From assembly GCA_963921795.1 (NCBI GenBank), contig OY997659.1:25025649-25089648 (forward strand): DNA of 64,000 nucleotides, read 5' to 3'. The first letter of the stretch is position 1. Every line of letters begins with the position of its first letter. Below are positions 43,457 through 57,749 of the stretch, piece after piece. A program made the position numbers and the translations under genes. Source of the DNA: Nannobrachium achirus (taxonomy: Eukaryota > Chordata > Actinopteri > Myctophiformes > Myctophidae). The notes below the pieces were generated by a model. The model was not told the DNA's origin. It saw nothing but the letters and a program-made list of their open reading frames with translations, and searched no databases.

Positions 43457-46400
43457 TAGGGTGAGCATGGGTGTGTGAAAAATGTAATGGCAAGAAGAAA
43501 GTATATGAATATTTTATGTTAAGTAGAGGTGATACTGTCAGATGTAAAAATGTCCAACACATCAATGAACTTCAAATGGCAATCACTTCAAAATTGCTTG
43601 AACTTTTGAATTTGTAGCAGCAATTTTTAAGTGATTTCCATTTTACGCATGATTTAACAGCGACAAAGTGGTTGTTATTGGCAAAGTTTCTTCTCACATT
43701 GCTTACACACAACAAATATATATTATTTCATTCTCCAATTAATGTTTAGCAAAACCTTTTGATTTGTTGTAGAATATTCTACTATAAAGCTGTAATGTTT
43801 GTTTGTCTTTGTCCATGTAATTTAATCATTTAGTCTATGAAATGTAAGTTTCGAATGTGTTTTGTGACCATGGTTCACATACTCTATAGAAAATATTGCA
43901 ATAATCTGTGATGCACATAAAACTGTTATCTCATCTTATGCATTCTTTAAATGCTAAATTAGTTACACTATTTGATGATTATTTATCTGTGTACTAAATA
44001 GGCATTCTTTGATGTCTTTGATGTAAAATGTATGTCTTTAAGCAAGGGTAGTGGCAGATGCACACAGCTTGGGGAATGACCAAATTGAAAATTAGATTTT
44101 GTTTGTTATCTAGAAGCTCCATAAACAGGAACTTATTTCACCTGTGGGCCTGCTGACAGTGTTAGATTGGTTTTAGACTTTTTATTGGTATCTTGTGTTT
44201 AGGTCAGTGTTAATGTTTTTTATTTTTTTGTCTCTTATAGTGTGTTCAAAAGGGTGCTGTAATCAACAATTAGACAACAACAGCAGACAGTTGTGTCTAT
44301 TTTAGATGCGATCGTAAAATGTGATTGTTTCAGAATCTATGCATGTAAAAACAATTCACAAATGAGGTTATTATCCTGGGTCTGTTTGGTAGCCTATATT
44401 TATGAATTATGTTTTGGAGTTTTGGACACATCAGTTGATGGGAGTGGTTGTCCCAGTTTTTGTTATTTCAGAGACAGCTTTTTTACTTTCTGAGAATTGT
44501 TAAATCATGCCTTCTTACATTTTTTCATTTTATTAATAGGTTTCTTGTGTTTTATTAGTAAAATCTGTTGAAAATGTTTTTTATTAAATGCACAATAGGC
44601 TAATTGTGTATACCCTCTCTCATATTCAAAATTGAACATTTTAGTGTGCTAAATTCATCACACATTGATTACTATAATTTGATCACTCCTATACTCAGTC
44701 TTACTGACTCTATAACTATCTATAGGCTACTTAGTTCATTTAATCTTAATTATATAAGCATTCATTGCACAATTTGATAACATTAATTTAAACACAAAAT
44801 CTAATTATAAGCATATGTCAATTTATTGTCATAATCATCATCAATCATGCTGTTTGCATAATTTAAAGTTAAATATATTAATCTTTTGGTGTACTTGATA
44901 TAGAGATATTTTTATATGATTAAATGTGCAGATAAAACACAACATTTCAGCCAAAAGAAAAGAAAAACACATTTTGCTCTCATGTGTAAAATGAATATAA
45001 ATGTTTCTACATTTATTGTGGGCTAAATTTGACTGGATTATGTGTTTTGTATGTAATGTGCTGATTACATGATTTATGAAAGTCAAACCCAAAGATTATC
45101 ATTTTAACATAATTACTTGCACAATTGATCTAGAACGAGTTTCTCTGTAATTATTGTGGCAGTATTACTATTGTATTTAATTCATTAAACGATTAATGTT
45201 TCTAACATAAATCAAACGTTATTACACAAGTTTTCATATTTTGATAACAATTCTGATGTATTATCTACATTTCTGATTATTTGGTGAATTATTTACTTGC
45301 TATGAAATGAAATGTTTCAAATCATGATGCAGTCTGCTATAATAATGACTTCTGTGTTGTAATAATAAATAAGACAACATTAATTTATTTGTATATGCTG
45401 TGTAGTTTAAGTTGAAAAGGGATAGATTAGGTTTAGAAAAAAGTAAGAGTCTGATCAAAAAGTTACTTCAGAAACACAATGATCTGTCAGCTATCAAATT
45501 AATTTAGATTGTATTAATTTGATTACTGGACAAACTTATTCCTTAAAATGTCATGAACCACACATGGCTATAAACATCTGCATTGCACCACAGTGCACAT
45601 GTAGATGTGTGTTGGGTTTGTCAGAATACACTGAGTCATAACAGCGAAACACGATAGCCATCAGTTGATCCACTCAGAATCCATTAATACTCCCCAGTTG
45701 ATCCTGGTGTGGGGGAGAGACTTCGGTTTTGTCCGAAGTGATAGCAGGAGTAGATATTGCACTCCTCTTCTCCTCTCTGCCTCTTCCCCACCCACCCCCT
45801 GTAACCTTCCTCTGGACTCCGGCTGCTTCCGTTCACCTGCCTTGTGAGGAGGGCTCTGCCATTTTTGGAAAGCACAAAAATTTATACAATTTGTAAACTG
45901 AGTGGAACAGACGGGCCTAAAGTTGTCCCTCGAGAATGGTTATTTTCTGCCCTAAATGGCTTTGTTGTTGCCAGTCACTATAAAATTCAGTGTGTCGATT
46001 TAACTCGAGAGTTGATTTGATGCAGTGTAAAACCTGTCCTTTGGTCCAGGCTAGAAAGGTAGACGACGTTCAACATGTTGGACTCATGTTACTTTGACTC
46101 AGCTCCTGTCTCAATATTAAGTCATCTAGGTTGAGAAAGACTGTCAGTAAGTGACATAAGCGGGCAACTAAGCAGGTGGCAGCTCATTGCTTGTCGTGTT
46201 GCAGATATAGGCTTGTAATCTAAGAGCTTAATGGAGAATGTTCAAGCTAGCACACGCTGCAGTAATATTTAATTTCAGCATTTTTCTTTTTACACCATAT
46301 TCATATAACAATCTTTCTTTCTCACAAAAGCAGCGAGCTCTTTAAGTGACAATAGCTTTAGTAAAACAGTTTGCATAGCCTACAGGGAATGACAGAATCA

Positions 46401-48078
46401 AATGAGAGCACATTGTGAATTCGTTGTGTGTCTATCAGACCTCTTGGGGTTGCTGTTTAAGCTCTTTGATTTGTAATGTCCTCTCTCTAAGGCTTGGTTG
46501 TTCATTTGAGCAGCAGCTATAGAATATATGTTTGGCAAGCTATCATTCCATACCAACCTGTTGCATGACTACCGCATGACAAAACTCGTTAAATCCAGGA
46601 AATAATTCATTCGGCGAGGTGGCTTAGGAACAGGAATGACTAGGTATGGAAGGTGTGGCTGTGTTGAGAGAGATTTCTTTGACTTGAGTCCTCCTGTCCT
46701 ATTTCACTGGAGGTGCTAGCTAGAGTATTGAAACAGACTCAAGTAGGGGAAAAGTGTAGCAGGACCATTCACTGTGTTCTTATGGCTGGTTGGAGATGCT
46801 TTCACCTGAGGGGAAGTGACAGAATTGGAGCAGCCGTTCCTGATGTGCTTGGTCAGTGACAGATAGCAGTTTCGGCTGAAGATCACCTTCCAGCCAAAGG
46901 GACATTTTGAGCAGAGAGACTCCCACATATTGTATTTGACTGTTCTTATTACAAAAGTGGTGGAAACAGTCAGTGGTGTGTCCTAGGTTTTTTTTTTATT
47001 CCATGCACGTCATGCGCGTGGTCGTGGTCATACGCCAGAGTGTTTTCAAAGGATGAAATGGTTAGTAGAGGGCTAAGCTTTTTTTTAATTTTTTTTAATA
47101 TTCTGCTTGTCATACTACGTATATAGTTAGTGTAGAACACACCACTGGAAATAGTATCTATAAGAGAAAGACATAAATAGTCACAAGGATGAGAGAAAAG
47201 CATCAATGTACTAATTTGTCTCGTTGAGATATTGACTTGCAGAAGTTGGAAGTTGCGTACATTTGTTAGATTCCCTTGTTGGTCTGTCTGACAGCTGTAC
47301 ATTCTGAGTCTTTACAGGGAAGCCATCACTCTCACCTCTGAAACTCATCACCATTCATATCTGCAGCAAGGACAGTTGTCATTTTAATCATTTTGGCTAA
47401 TTTGTACGGTGTATTATGTTTTGAGCATGCTGCCATGGTAATTAGTGTTTGATGAATAGCTGGAATTAAAATTCTGCTTCATCACTAGGAATGAATCATT
47501 GTTATGAGTATTGCTGTTTGTACAGTTTTTAGGGATAAGTAATTTGAAGTGCAACAGCTGCTTCTCTGTCCACAATCACACTCCATCACTTTCCAAGTCG
47601 CTGTGTCTGTCTGTCTCTTGTGGATATGTGTTACTGTACTGTACAGTTTTTGAGACAGAGAGGCTGTGGCAGATGAAAATATTGCCTACATGCCGGATAT
47701 GAAGCTCAGTGTTTGTCGGTCCTTCAGCATGCCACTGTCATGGTATTTCCAGTGTGTGCCCAAGGGTGTGTCTCCATGCGAGGGTGGGCAGCTGAGACAC
47801 CCAGCAGGTGGCAACTCTCACACCCCACACTCGTGCAAGCAGACCCCGAATCCTATATCAACACCATCTGACCCACTCCCCCTGTGGAAATCTGCATCGC
47901 TGATGGGTCATGAACAGGTGAAAGGAATATGGAAAACCCTCGGCATGCCTTGTCATAGGTCTATACAGCAGTGATGTTACTAGGTTTTCAATGTAATGGG
48001 TCCCGGGACCCACAGGTGGTCATTCAAATGGGTCCCAGAAAAGTTTTATGAGTCCTCAATACAATGTTTTCGAGCGCT

Positions 48079-48103
48079 GTGAGCTTGTAGATCGGCTATT
48101 TTC
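48079..48103. repeat. Half site of the dispersed palindromic motif
   Basis: TGTGAGCTTGTAGATCGGCT, then ATTTTC. It is preceded by a GGGTCCCGGGACCC-containing repeat (about 47985-48070). Confidence 0.8.
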
Positions 48104-50344
48104 AAAATGTTTGCCTATTTCTTATATTTATTTTACAATTTGGCTAATGTTTGAACTTAGAACTACTAAAACTACTAAAACATGTGCCCCTAATGAATTC
48201 GGGCGCGCAAAATGGCGTTGGACGTCGGTGGAATCAAAACATTGACGTTTCTATCGCCTGTTTAAGACTTTCTACGTGGATTTTATTTGTGTTAACGTAG
48301 GGTAAAGTAGGATGCTTTCACTCATGAACAATGGTGGTGTCTGTGGAATTTTAAAATGTTTTTCTTTTACCGCAACCCGGTAAATTATTTTAACATGGAC
48401 TCCAATGGAGGCGCATCCCCTGGACCCCAGGACCATGACATGAATGAGTCCCTGGGCGACTTGAATGAGATTTTGATGCGGGATGCGCACGTAATGACAT
48501 CACTGCACAGGTCAATTTTTACACTCTTGAGTTAAAGTAATGCTGAGGATTTTGCAGCGCTTATATTCCTTATGCAGCTGGTCTTACACCAGTGTGGATC
48601 TTGGTGTGGACATGAGATTTATGAAATGGCATTCACTGACCTGACACTGGAGCGCCTCTCAGTATGTTCATTGGGAGTCAGTTGTCTTTGTGCTTGGTGA
48701 AATTGGCTCCGAGCCTAGTATAGAGGCGTGTGCGTTAATGGCTCAAAACGTCTCCCAGATCAAATAGGCATCTTCATCTGTTCTTTCAGAGCATTTGCTA
48801 CGGTCCTTTCCTTAAGTATCCGTCTTATTTTCATATGCACTGTGCGTCAGTGACATTTCAGCAATGGTGAAAGGAGTATGACGTGTTCTCCCTCCAATTC
48901 CACCAATTGTAATTGCCTAAACCGCGTTAGCAGCAATGGAGTTATTGTGCTAATGTGTTTTGGCCTCAGCTTTCCATGTAACATTTGATGAGATACAGTA
49001 CATAGTGTGAGTGTGAACGAGCGAGATAAAGAATGTAATTGTGCATGCCTATGTACAGTATGTATATACATTAAGGTGGCTCTGTATTCACTTCCAGCTG
49101 TTTCCCAGGTTAGAGAATCTGTGTTGCCATGGGAACCAGATATAAGTGTTTTTGCTACACTCATATCGAGGTGGGCTAAAAGTGTGATGGATTTCAAGAC
49201 ATGAACTCAAGCCATTTAGAAAAAAAGGACATAAGTGTAGGTGCACAATGGAAAGTTATGGCCTTCAGTTTCTGCCTTCAGGGAAAATAATCTGAGTTTA
49301 CTGTGTTTACCACCCTGTGTTTCTTCACGCAAGTTATCATTATAATATCTTTTGATAGTATTTTCACAAGCCCATGATTACAGGTTAACGTTGTTGTGAA
49401 CTACTGTGAGTTTAGGGACCCTGTAATTTCCACTCATTCCCAGGAGAGTGGCATGGATACGGGTGGCGCTTTTGGCCAGAGTGCTGATTTTATATGACAG
49501 TGAACACATATCCACAAAAAAGTGACTCAATAAAAAATGTCCTTTGAACGTTATCACTGAAGCGTTCGTTCACCCACTCGCTCTCTTTTCTGCGTATGAG
49601 TCAGGCAAAATTGCTGAGTGGTCTGCCTATCTATGTCACAGCCCCAGCCCTTTTTGTGACCTTGTATTCATAAACCCACTCTTGAGGCAAGATTTCCATC
49701 CTCTTCCATATGTATGGAATGGAAAGACGGGGATACTGCCCATACAGAACAAATCATCTACAGTATACAGAAACCACAGCTGAGCCCTCCAACACAGGCT
49801 GGAGGACAGTCTGATCATTGTTGCCTCCTCTGTTTGACTCTGCTTCTGACGGAAGAGGAAGACCTGGGGAGGACTTCCGAGTCACCGTGGCTAAACGTGT
49901 GTTAAATGTGTGCGCATGCATGTGCGTAAAAGTGTCTGTGTTTAGAAATACACATGCACACCAAATAAGACATTATTGTGTCTACCTTGTCCATTTGCAT
50001 CTGTGTGCCTGTGTCAGTGTCAGTGCATGAGTGTGTGGGTAAGAATGAGCACCGCTGATAGAGGGCAGTGTTTCTACCCCTTTGCCAGTGAGGCAAGCTG
50101 GCAGGCTGTGTGAGCTATGGATCTTGGATACAGAATCTCTGATACACAATCTCTGAATCCACCCCCCCCCCCCCTTCACAGTGGACTTTGTGGAGCAGTT
50201 ATTCCTTTTTAATTTTAAGGAACCCCAGTTTAATATGCATTATGGCACTGATTGCCACGGTCCCCACGGACCACCGCGTGAAACGATTTCTTTATCTTTG
50301 GGATCCCAATATATACTAAAATCCTCAGTGGTAATTTAACTGAG

Positions 50345-50440
50345 TTACAGACCTGTAAGGGTCCATTTAGTTCCTGACTATCAATCATTTAGGTGGGGAC
50401 CCCTGGAACCCCCCCCCCAAGGACTGATAATAGTCACCTT
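50345..50440. mobile_element. hAT-like repeat fragment
   Basis: AAGGGTCCATTTAG, TCATTTAGGTGGGGACCCC and a C10 run match the fragment at 18930-19027. Confidence 0.5.
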
Positions 50441-51170
50441 CAATTTGACAATTTTTGGCCACATTTGGGTGATTCCGTCCATGTTCGATCCTGTTATAAT
50501 TCTGTGCTTATCGTCCTTAACAGCGGCTTCGCTGCGGTCACAACGATATCATGGCAGTAATGTTCTGTACCATCTAACCCTGCTGTCATTCTCGTTGCTT
50601 GGTCAGTGAGTGCATTCGAAGGGATTCACTGCTGCAGCCTTCTGAGTGTTACTGTAGTTAGATGCTGGGAAAGAACAGACATATACACCATTGCACAGTG
50701 AGCAAGATGGGTAGCTAGAGACAACGACAGTGGCAAACATAATGGTAAACGTATCTGTTTATAATCTGATATACGGTATATGTTTTAAATCCAATACTGC
50801 AACAGTGTTTTGTCCTAAACTGCTTTGTTCTGTCTCAAGTTGCAGACAGTGGTTCTAGCATTTATTCTATTGTATTATATTCTATGCTGTCCCTCCACAT
50901 GGCATCTTGTGAATTTCCACATTGCCAGCAGTTCTCACGTTATGCATTGCAGAGCAGAGTCTGTTTCTGTGTGCTCGCCTTGAGTTTCATTTTAAGCAGT
51001 AGCGTTTAATGTTTGGCAGCTGAGATCTCCCATAAAGCCTGTTGCTTTAAACAGCTGTACTTGATCTTGTCTTATGATTGGCTGGGCCCAGAGGTGAGTT
51101 GTGCAGTGTGGGCCAGGCAGGTGCTGGAGGAACAGGATGGCTCGATCCCCATCCTTACCAAATGACCCAG

Positions 51171-51330
<160 letters not shown>

Positions 51331-53204
51331 CAGAGAGATGCATGAAGAGGCACAGCCTGCTTAGCATATACAGCATCTCTGAACCTCAGTGCCTTGAGAG
51401 ACAAACCCTGTGGGAGCTGCTTGATTTTATCACACTATGTTGGGGCTGTTTGGAGCCGAGTTTCTCACAGCCGCTGCAGAGACAGGGCGCGCAAATGGCT
51501 GTGAGCAGAACATCGAGACGTTGTGTGTAAAGACTTGCTCTCTTGTTGACCCCTATATTTCACATGTCTCCTGAGAAGAGGTATGTACCCAATGTCTCAC
51601 TGTGAGCCTGCAGGTTCCACCAATTGCTCGGTGTTTCCCCGCGACTGCAGTAGCTAAGAATGACTGACCCTTTGAAGGTATCGCCTCAGAGCACACCATA
51701 GTAGCATAGTTGTCTTTCTGTTCACGAAGGCGCTCTTTGTGCACGAGAGAGTGCCATGCATGTAACCGGCTGCTCGTGCACGATCCTGTCAAGGTACAGG
51801 CAAGTTGCTGGGATGGCAGTTGATTGATTGGAGTGAGTATGTGCGTGCGTGCCGTGCGTGCATGCGTGTGTGTGTGTGTGTGCGCAGCTCATTTCGTGCT
51901 GCTGTCTGCCATGAACATTCAACCACACTCAGCCAGGGAAGCATTGGCTCATGAACACCTAACTACACGTTAAAATCCTGAATGTGAATTTAACTCCAAC
52001 AATGTAAAAAACTGAACCTTATATGGGGCATTTTGATTGATTCACTACCCATTACTGTCAGCGAACACCCAATGACACTAACCCAATTAAAACCAACGTG
52101 TGGACCCACTGTGGAGCACGACCGTGCATACATCTAACAGCAATGCGTGGAACATCCTCAAGCTCTCCAGGATAGTAAATATTTGATGTAGATGCAGCCA
52201 AGCGTGTGTGTGTTGCCAGTGGGGGTGTGCTTAAAGTTAATGGGGTCTTTGGTTAGAGTGCACACAGTTGGATTAAAATAAGTTGCTCTGATACATACAC
52301 GAACGCAGGACGAAACAGTGGTCTTTTTGGCTGCTTGGTTAGCCTTCTCCTCATCTGCTAAAAGAGCTTCCTATTCTCATTGAATGGTGAACTCCACCTG
52401 GCACGGCTCGTGCAACAATTTCAATCCACTATGGGTAGAGTGACCAGACGTCCCAGTTTGGCCGGGATTGTCCCGGTTTCAAGCTGCCTGTCCTGACTGA
52501 GTCCCGACAAATATCGCCAAAACACTAATATGTCCGGGTTTTCAATATTCACTACAAAATTGTCCCTAACCCAGAATTTAAATAATAGTTGTTGTTTTCT
52601 GTGGTTGCATAGACATTTATCATGTTCTTTTCATGTAAACATGCTTACCTATCCATTCAGAAAACATGAGCATTGCGTGTCTGAATTCAACGCTGACTCG
52701 CACTGCCTGTATGCAACCCCTATGTACGGTGCATATACCTACTGCATGTGCGCATGCATGAACATTCAAGAATGGGCACGTGCGTGCATGGTGAACGGTG
52801 AACGTGCGCATTGCTTTAAGGGTCCCAGTTTGAGGGGCTGAATATGGTCACCCTAACTATGGGGGCATTCGTTTGCTCCCTTTCTGCTTACAGCATTTGC
52901 TGCTTGTCTGCCCCCGACCCCAACCCTCTCTGCATGTTTTGTGTGAGTGTGCCATGAGAAGCCTAAATTACGTGTGTTCCCCTTCAGTCAGCTCTGACAA
53001 TGTCAAGTGTTCTCCCCCTGGCACAGTGTGGCATTAAGGAATGAAACCGGTTGTGAGTTTATGTGCAGCAGAGAGGGAGCACAGTGAGAGTGGTAAATGG
53101 TGTCCAACTGTATGTTATGAAATGTATGCTGAATGTGAACCACCCTAACATATAGTATAACAAGTGGTTTATTCTTAGTAGAGTTGCAGTTACCACTATG
53201 GTGT

Positions 53205-53344
<140 letters not shown>

Positions 53345-54716
53345 GAGAGAGAGCGAAAGAGAGGCAACTGTGCTGCCATGTGCTGCCATTCCCTATGTGT
53401 AAGGCAACAATTCAGTGCCTGTTTTCTGTTTGAAGTAGCTATCAGAAATGACTCCAATCAGTCCAATTTTTTTATTTCAGTGGAAATAAATTACATATTT
53501 AGAATGACACGCTTAAAGCAGGGGTTTGATGTCAAAATGACAGTGGAATAGTGTGGTGTGTACACGAGCCGCTGAAGCTAATACATCAAGTGTTACATTT
53601 AACGAACAATCTTAATTCATTAGGAGGACATTGTTTCAGATTTTGTCCATACTACCTGTATATGTAATTGTTGCTGCATGGATGAGGGCTATGAGGTTCA
53701 GATCACAAGCATTTCTGAGGCCTGACTGTGTCCCTAATCCATTCCCATCCTCATAGCATCAAAGCTACTGTATTTCTGCACTACACGGAACAGGCTCCAC
53801 ATATAGAGAGAGAAGCATGCCACTGGAAAAAAGAAAATATGGCACTGTTCAAAATACTACACAAAACTAGGACTTCTTTTGGCTGTATACCGTATACTGT
53901 ATTTTCTGTATACCGTTGAATAATTCAAATGTAAATTACAGTGGACAGCACTGGACAGCACCAACAAAAGCTTTTTTGTACAATAGCTTTTTTGCAACCT
54001 CATTACAAGGGATGATTTCAGTTGCCGTTTTGTGTTTGTTGCAGAACCTCCAGGCTTTGACATTGACTTAGTGGTATTCATTGGGGTTGTTGGAGCTGTC
54101 TTAAAGAATGAACGAGCAGGTTTTCAGGTCAGCACTCACCACTAATAGCCCTTCCAGTTAAACAAGGTATTTGTTAAAGAATGGAACAAGCATCATGTGT
54201 TGTCCGCCAGGAATGATGAAAGCAGCGCGGCCTGTAAATGCTTGCAGATTTGTCTCAGTGTGGAGAGTCATAAAACACAACAGGAAGGGACATCGGCTGC
54301 TGAATTAGCGGACGGCCCCTTTATTTAGCTCTCGATGTCTTACAGTACAAATCAGAGCTCCTCTCTCATTTGTGATTGCGCTATTTGCAGTGGCGCTGAA
54401 CTCAAGCATCTTTTTGCATCTCTTCTTTTAGAAGAACAATTGAAGCACCAACAACAAACCGTTCCTCCAGGCCTTTCCTAGTAATAAATAGCCATGACTA
54501 GTTGCTCTGTACACTTTTGTCTTTGTCTCTCCCTCCGTCGCTCTATCTTCTCCTTCTGCTCAGTCTTAAATGCTGATACACACCACAGATGTTTTCATCA
54601 ACTCTCCTCCGCTGCAACGTTAAACCCAGAATCTTTACACAAGCATTTATTGCATATTGATTACGACTCACACCTTCGCAAGCACCTCAGGTAATTGAAT
54701 CGGCCCACATACCCAC

Positions 54717-54772
54717 ACGCACGCACGCACGCACGCACGCACATACGCAGATTACGCACGCACGCACGCACA
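54717..54772. repeat. (ACGC)n microsatellite
   Basis: Two runs of CACG units separated by ACATACGCAGATT. Confidence 0.9.
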
Positions 54773-54943
54773 CAACAGGCACACAACATAACATCCCCTC
54801 CCCACCCCCTTATTCTCAGGGGCCATGTTGGCTTGTGGTGGAAATATTTGTCAAAATAAAAACACATAAAGAGATAGCCCTGAATGACATAACAGGTCTG
54901 TAACACTGAGAGTGTTCAAATGGAACCAAATGGACCCTTACGA

Positions 54944-55038
54944 CAGTGGTTCTCAAACTTCTAAATTTCAAGGTTTCCCCTTAACTCTGACACTGTACAG
55001 AGTTACACTGTCAGAGTCCCTGGAACCCAGAAACACTG
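54944..55038. mobile_element. 95-bp hAT MITE
   Basis: Starts CAGTGGTTCTCAAACTTCTA and ends CCCAGAAACACTG, flanked by perfect 8-bp duplications CCTTACGA (54936-54943 and 55039-55046). It contains CCCCTTAACTCTGACA, the empty form of the site occupied at 59337-59701. Confidence 0.88.
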
Positions 55039-55614
55039 CCTTACGAGACTGACATTCAGTTATTAGTTCAAATTATAATGTAGTGTAAAAAAGAACATTT
55101 GCCATGGACAAAACCAAGTCTTGTACGGACATGTCGATGACCCCTGCTTATTCTTTCTTCACACCAGCTCCTCTTCCTCTCCAGTTACTAGATCAGGCTT
55201 TGGAGCAGGTTGAGCTTCAGGATTAAACCCTGACAGGGATAATGCCACTTCAGCCACTTGTGAATCACGTGACATGAAGATGATCTATGGTTTTGGGAGG
55301 AGTACTATAATGTAATTAATGTATTGGAGGCTCTTGCCCCTGGTGCTCCGCCCAGCCACGCACCTGATATAACCGTTTAAAAAAAAAAAGCAGGAGGAAA
55401 TGAGTGATTCTCTCTGCCTCCCACCCTTTCTTACAACTTCCCAGTAGAGTCTCTCGGCTGCTCAGAACTGCTAGTGATGTAATTTCACTGTACAACATCA
55501 ACCTCTATGTTCACTAGAATTGTTACTGTATGTAATGCCACACGGCCAAATGCCTCAAAACTATGACACTTTTAGAGATTTATTCCTTAAATCTAACACT
55601 AGTATTCACAATAT

Positions 55615-55765
55615 CATTGGTTCTCAATTCCAGGGACTGTGTGGGTTCCTTTATGGGGGTCTAAATTGACTCCATACATGCCTGTAAGTCTGACAGTGTA
55701 GCCTACAAATGGAACCAGTCAGAGTTAAGGGGAAACCTTGAAATGTAAACGTTTGAGAAACACTG
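55615..55765. mobile_element. hAT MITE related to 54944-55038
   Basis: Starts CATTGGTTCTCAATTCC and ends ACGTTTGAGAAACACTG. The flanks CACAATAT and CACTACAT agree at 6 of 8. It carries CAGAGTTAAGGGGAAACC, the inverse of the internal sequence of 54944-55038. Confidence 0.7.
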
Positions 55766-55827
55766 CACTACATCAAATGCTAAAGATTAGTCCATTTACA
55801 CTCTACTGACTACAGTATATACTATAT

Positions 55828-55982
55828 GGGATTCTGTTAGTGTGACATCACAGTGAAGCCAGAGCGTGATGAAATCATGATGACACATTTTTACGATGGG
55901 TTTGCCCATAGACCGTATACACGTCTACACCCGGACAAGCTGTGACGTTTCTCATGGTAAACTGCGACCTTCAGTCGCAAAT
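55828..55982. repeat. Second copy of the dispersed repeat at 3650-3805
   Basis: Shares ATTCTGTTA, GACATCACAGTGA, GGACAAGCTGTGAC and TGCGACCTTC/AGTCGCAA in the same order. Confidence 0.6.
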
Positions 55983-56028
55983 ACAACCGCTTATGTCCTT
56001 CAATGAGCTCATATACACAGTACACACA

Positions 56029-56213
<185 letters not shown>

Positions 56214-56343
56214 ATATTTTTGAATTAATTGGATTAAAAATGTTAACACAATTAACGCATACACAGAATGACACCATAAACCCATAATTCCACCCACTCT
56301 ACAGTCTACACTAGATGTCGTTATCTGACGGCTGTTGTGCGTG

Positions 56344-56346
<3 letters not shown>

Positions 56347-56426
<80 letters not shown>
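56347..56426. repeat. (CA)n microsatellite
   Basis: A pure CA tract of about 40 units. Confidence 0.98.
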
Positions 56427-56427
<1 letters not shown>

Positions 56428-56635
56428 ATCTTTAAATTATTGCAATATATATATATAAATATATAAGTGAACCCTGTTTTCCATGTTATTGAACAGGCCT
56501 GGTGGTTCACCAGGCAAATGAGAACCCCTACCAGACAAACAAAATCCTTTTGTATGCCAAAAATAACGGCAAATACCAATTCATTTGGAAATCATTAGGC
56601 CTAATGATTTGCACTTGGGAGCTTATTTTTGCGAC

Positions 56636-56871
56636 AGGCCAGCCATGCGGCCTGGAGCCTGAATTTCCTCACTGTAAAAATGGAAATCACTAGCATTGAG
56701 AACTCAATTGGCCGATTCAGATTAGTGATTAGTTGCATTACAAACTCTCAACTAGGCCAGCCATGCGGCCTGGAGCCTGAATTTCCTCACTGTAAAAATG
56801 GAAATCACTAGCATTGAGAACTCAATTGGCCGATTCAGATTAGTGATTAGTTGCATTACAAACTCTCAACT
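56636..56871. repeat. 118-bp tandem duplication ending at a hAT terminus
   Basis: Two nearly identical 118-bp units (GGCCAGCCATGCGGCCTGGA at 56637 and 56755). Each ends CTCTCAACTAGGCC, which is the 8-bp target duplication plus the first 6 bases of the hAT element starting at 56871. Confidence 0.92.
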
Positions 56872-57226
56872 AGGCCTGTCACAATTATTACACAATCGAC
56901 TAATCGCAATTATTTGAAATGGCCTAATTGCAATTATTTTGTCATAATCGTCATAATAAATGTTGAAAAATGTTCATATATTTCCAAACATTTTCAAAAA
57001 TAGTGGAAATAGCAGACCAATGTTCTTTTTAAATTTAAAGTTGTCAAATATGTCAGTCATTTCTTTGTGTATTTAGGTTACGTTTAATATTTGCCATGTG
57101 CAACTTCAAAGCCTAAGCAAAACAGAAATGTAATTGTCAACGACAAAAACACAATTAAATCTTTATTCGCAATTATTTGAGTGACAATTAATCATCACGT
57201 AAAATGTCATAATCGTGACAGCCCTA
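56871..57226. mobile_element. 356-bp hAT MITE (TAGGGCTGTCAC family)
   Basis: Ends TAGGCCTGTCACAATTATTA and, inverted, TAGGGCTGTCACGATTATG. Perfect 8-bp duplications CTCTCAAC (56863-56870 and 57227-57234). The interior is rich in AATCGCAATTATTT motifs. It shares terminal sequence with the 1.18-kb element at 2066-3245. Confidence 0.9.
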
Positions 57227-57320
57227 CTCTCAACCTATGACGGGACATCAGTTGCTTTGTAAACTGGCAAATAATGAAAGTTAAGCTTTTCCAGTGATGG
57301 GACTGAAAGGTGCTGTAAAT

Positions 57321-57749
57321 CAGTGGTTCTCAAACCTGTGGGTCGGGACCCCCAGGGGGGTCCCCAAATTATTTTGGGGGTCCCCAGATGATTAACTTAA
57401 TGTGCAACATTGTTTTCCCTCTCAACAGTAAACAAACCAACATAAAGTTTAAGTGTATAGAGGGTATCTGAACATTTCTAAAGTGACAATTATGGACTTT
57501 TTAATACCTCTAAAATGACAAATTAAACATTGGCCAAATGACAAATATTAGAGGCTGAAATTGTGAAAATAGCCGATCTACATCTCGCAATGCAAGACGC
57601 TCTGAGCATGTAGATCTGCTATTTTCACAATAGAACTGTTAAACAAAAGTGAATGCCTCAACTCTCAGTGCTTGTCAAGGTAGGGAGGGGTCCCCAGTTA
57701 AAATAGGATTATTTTGGGGGTTGCGGCCTGAAAAGGTTGAGAACCTATG
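57321..57749 (+). mobile_element. hAT MITE with central palindrome
   Basis: Starts CAGTGGTTCTCAAACCTG and ends AAAAGGTTGAGAACCTATG. The flanks CTGTAAAT and CTGTAACT agree at 7 of 8. The dispersed palindrome occupies 57560-57631. Same family as 30331-30735. Confidence 0.85.
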
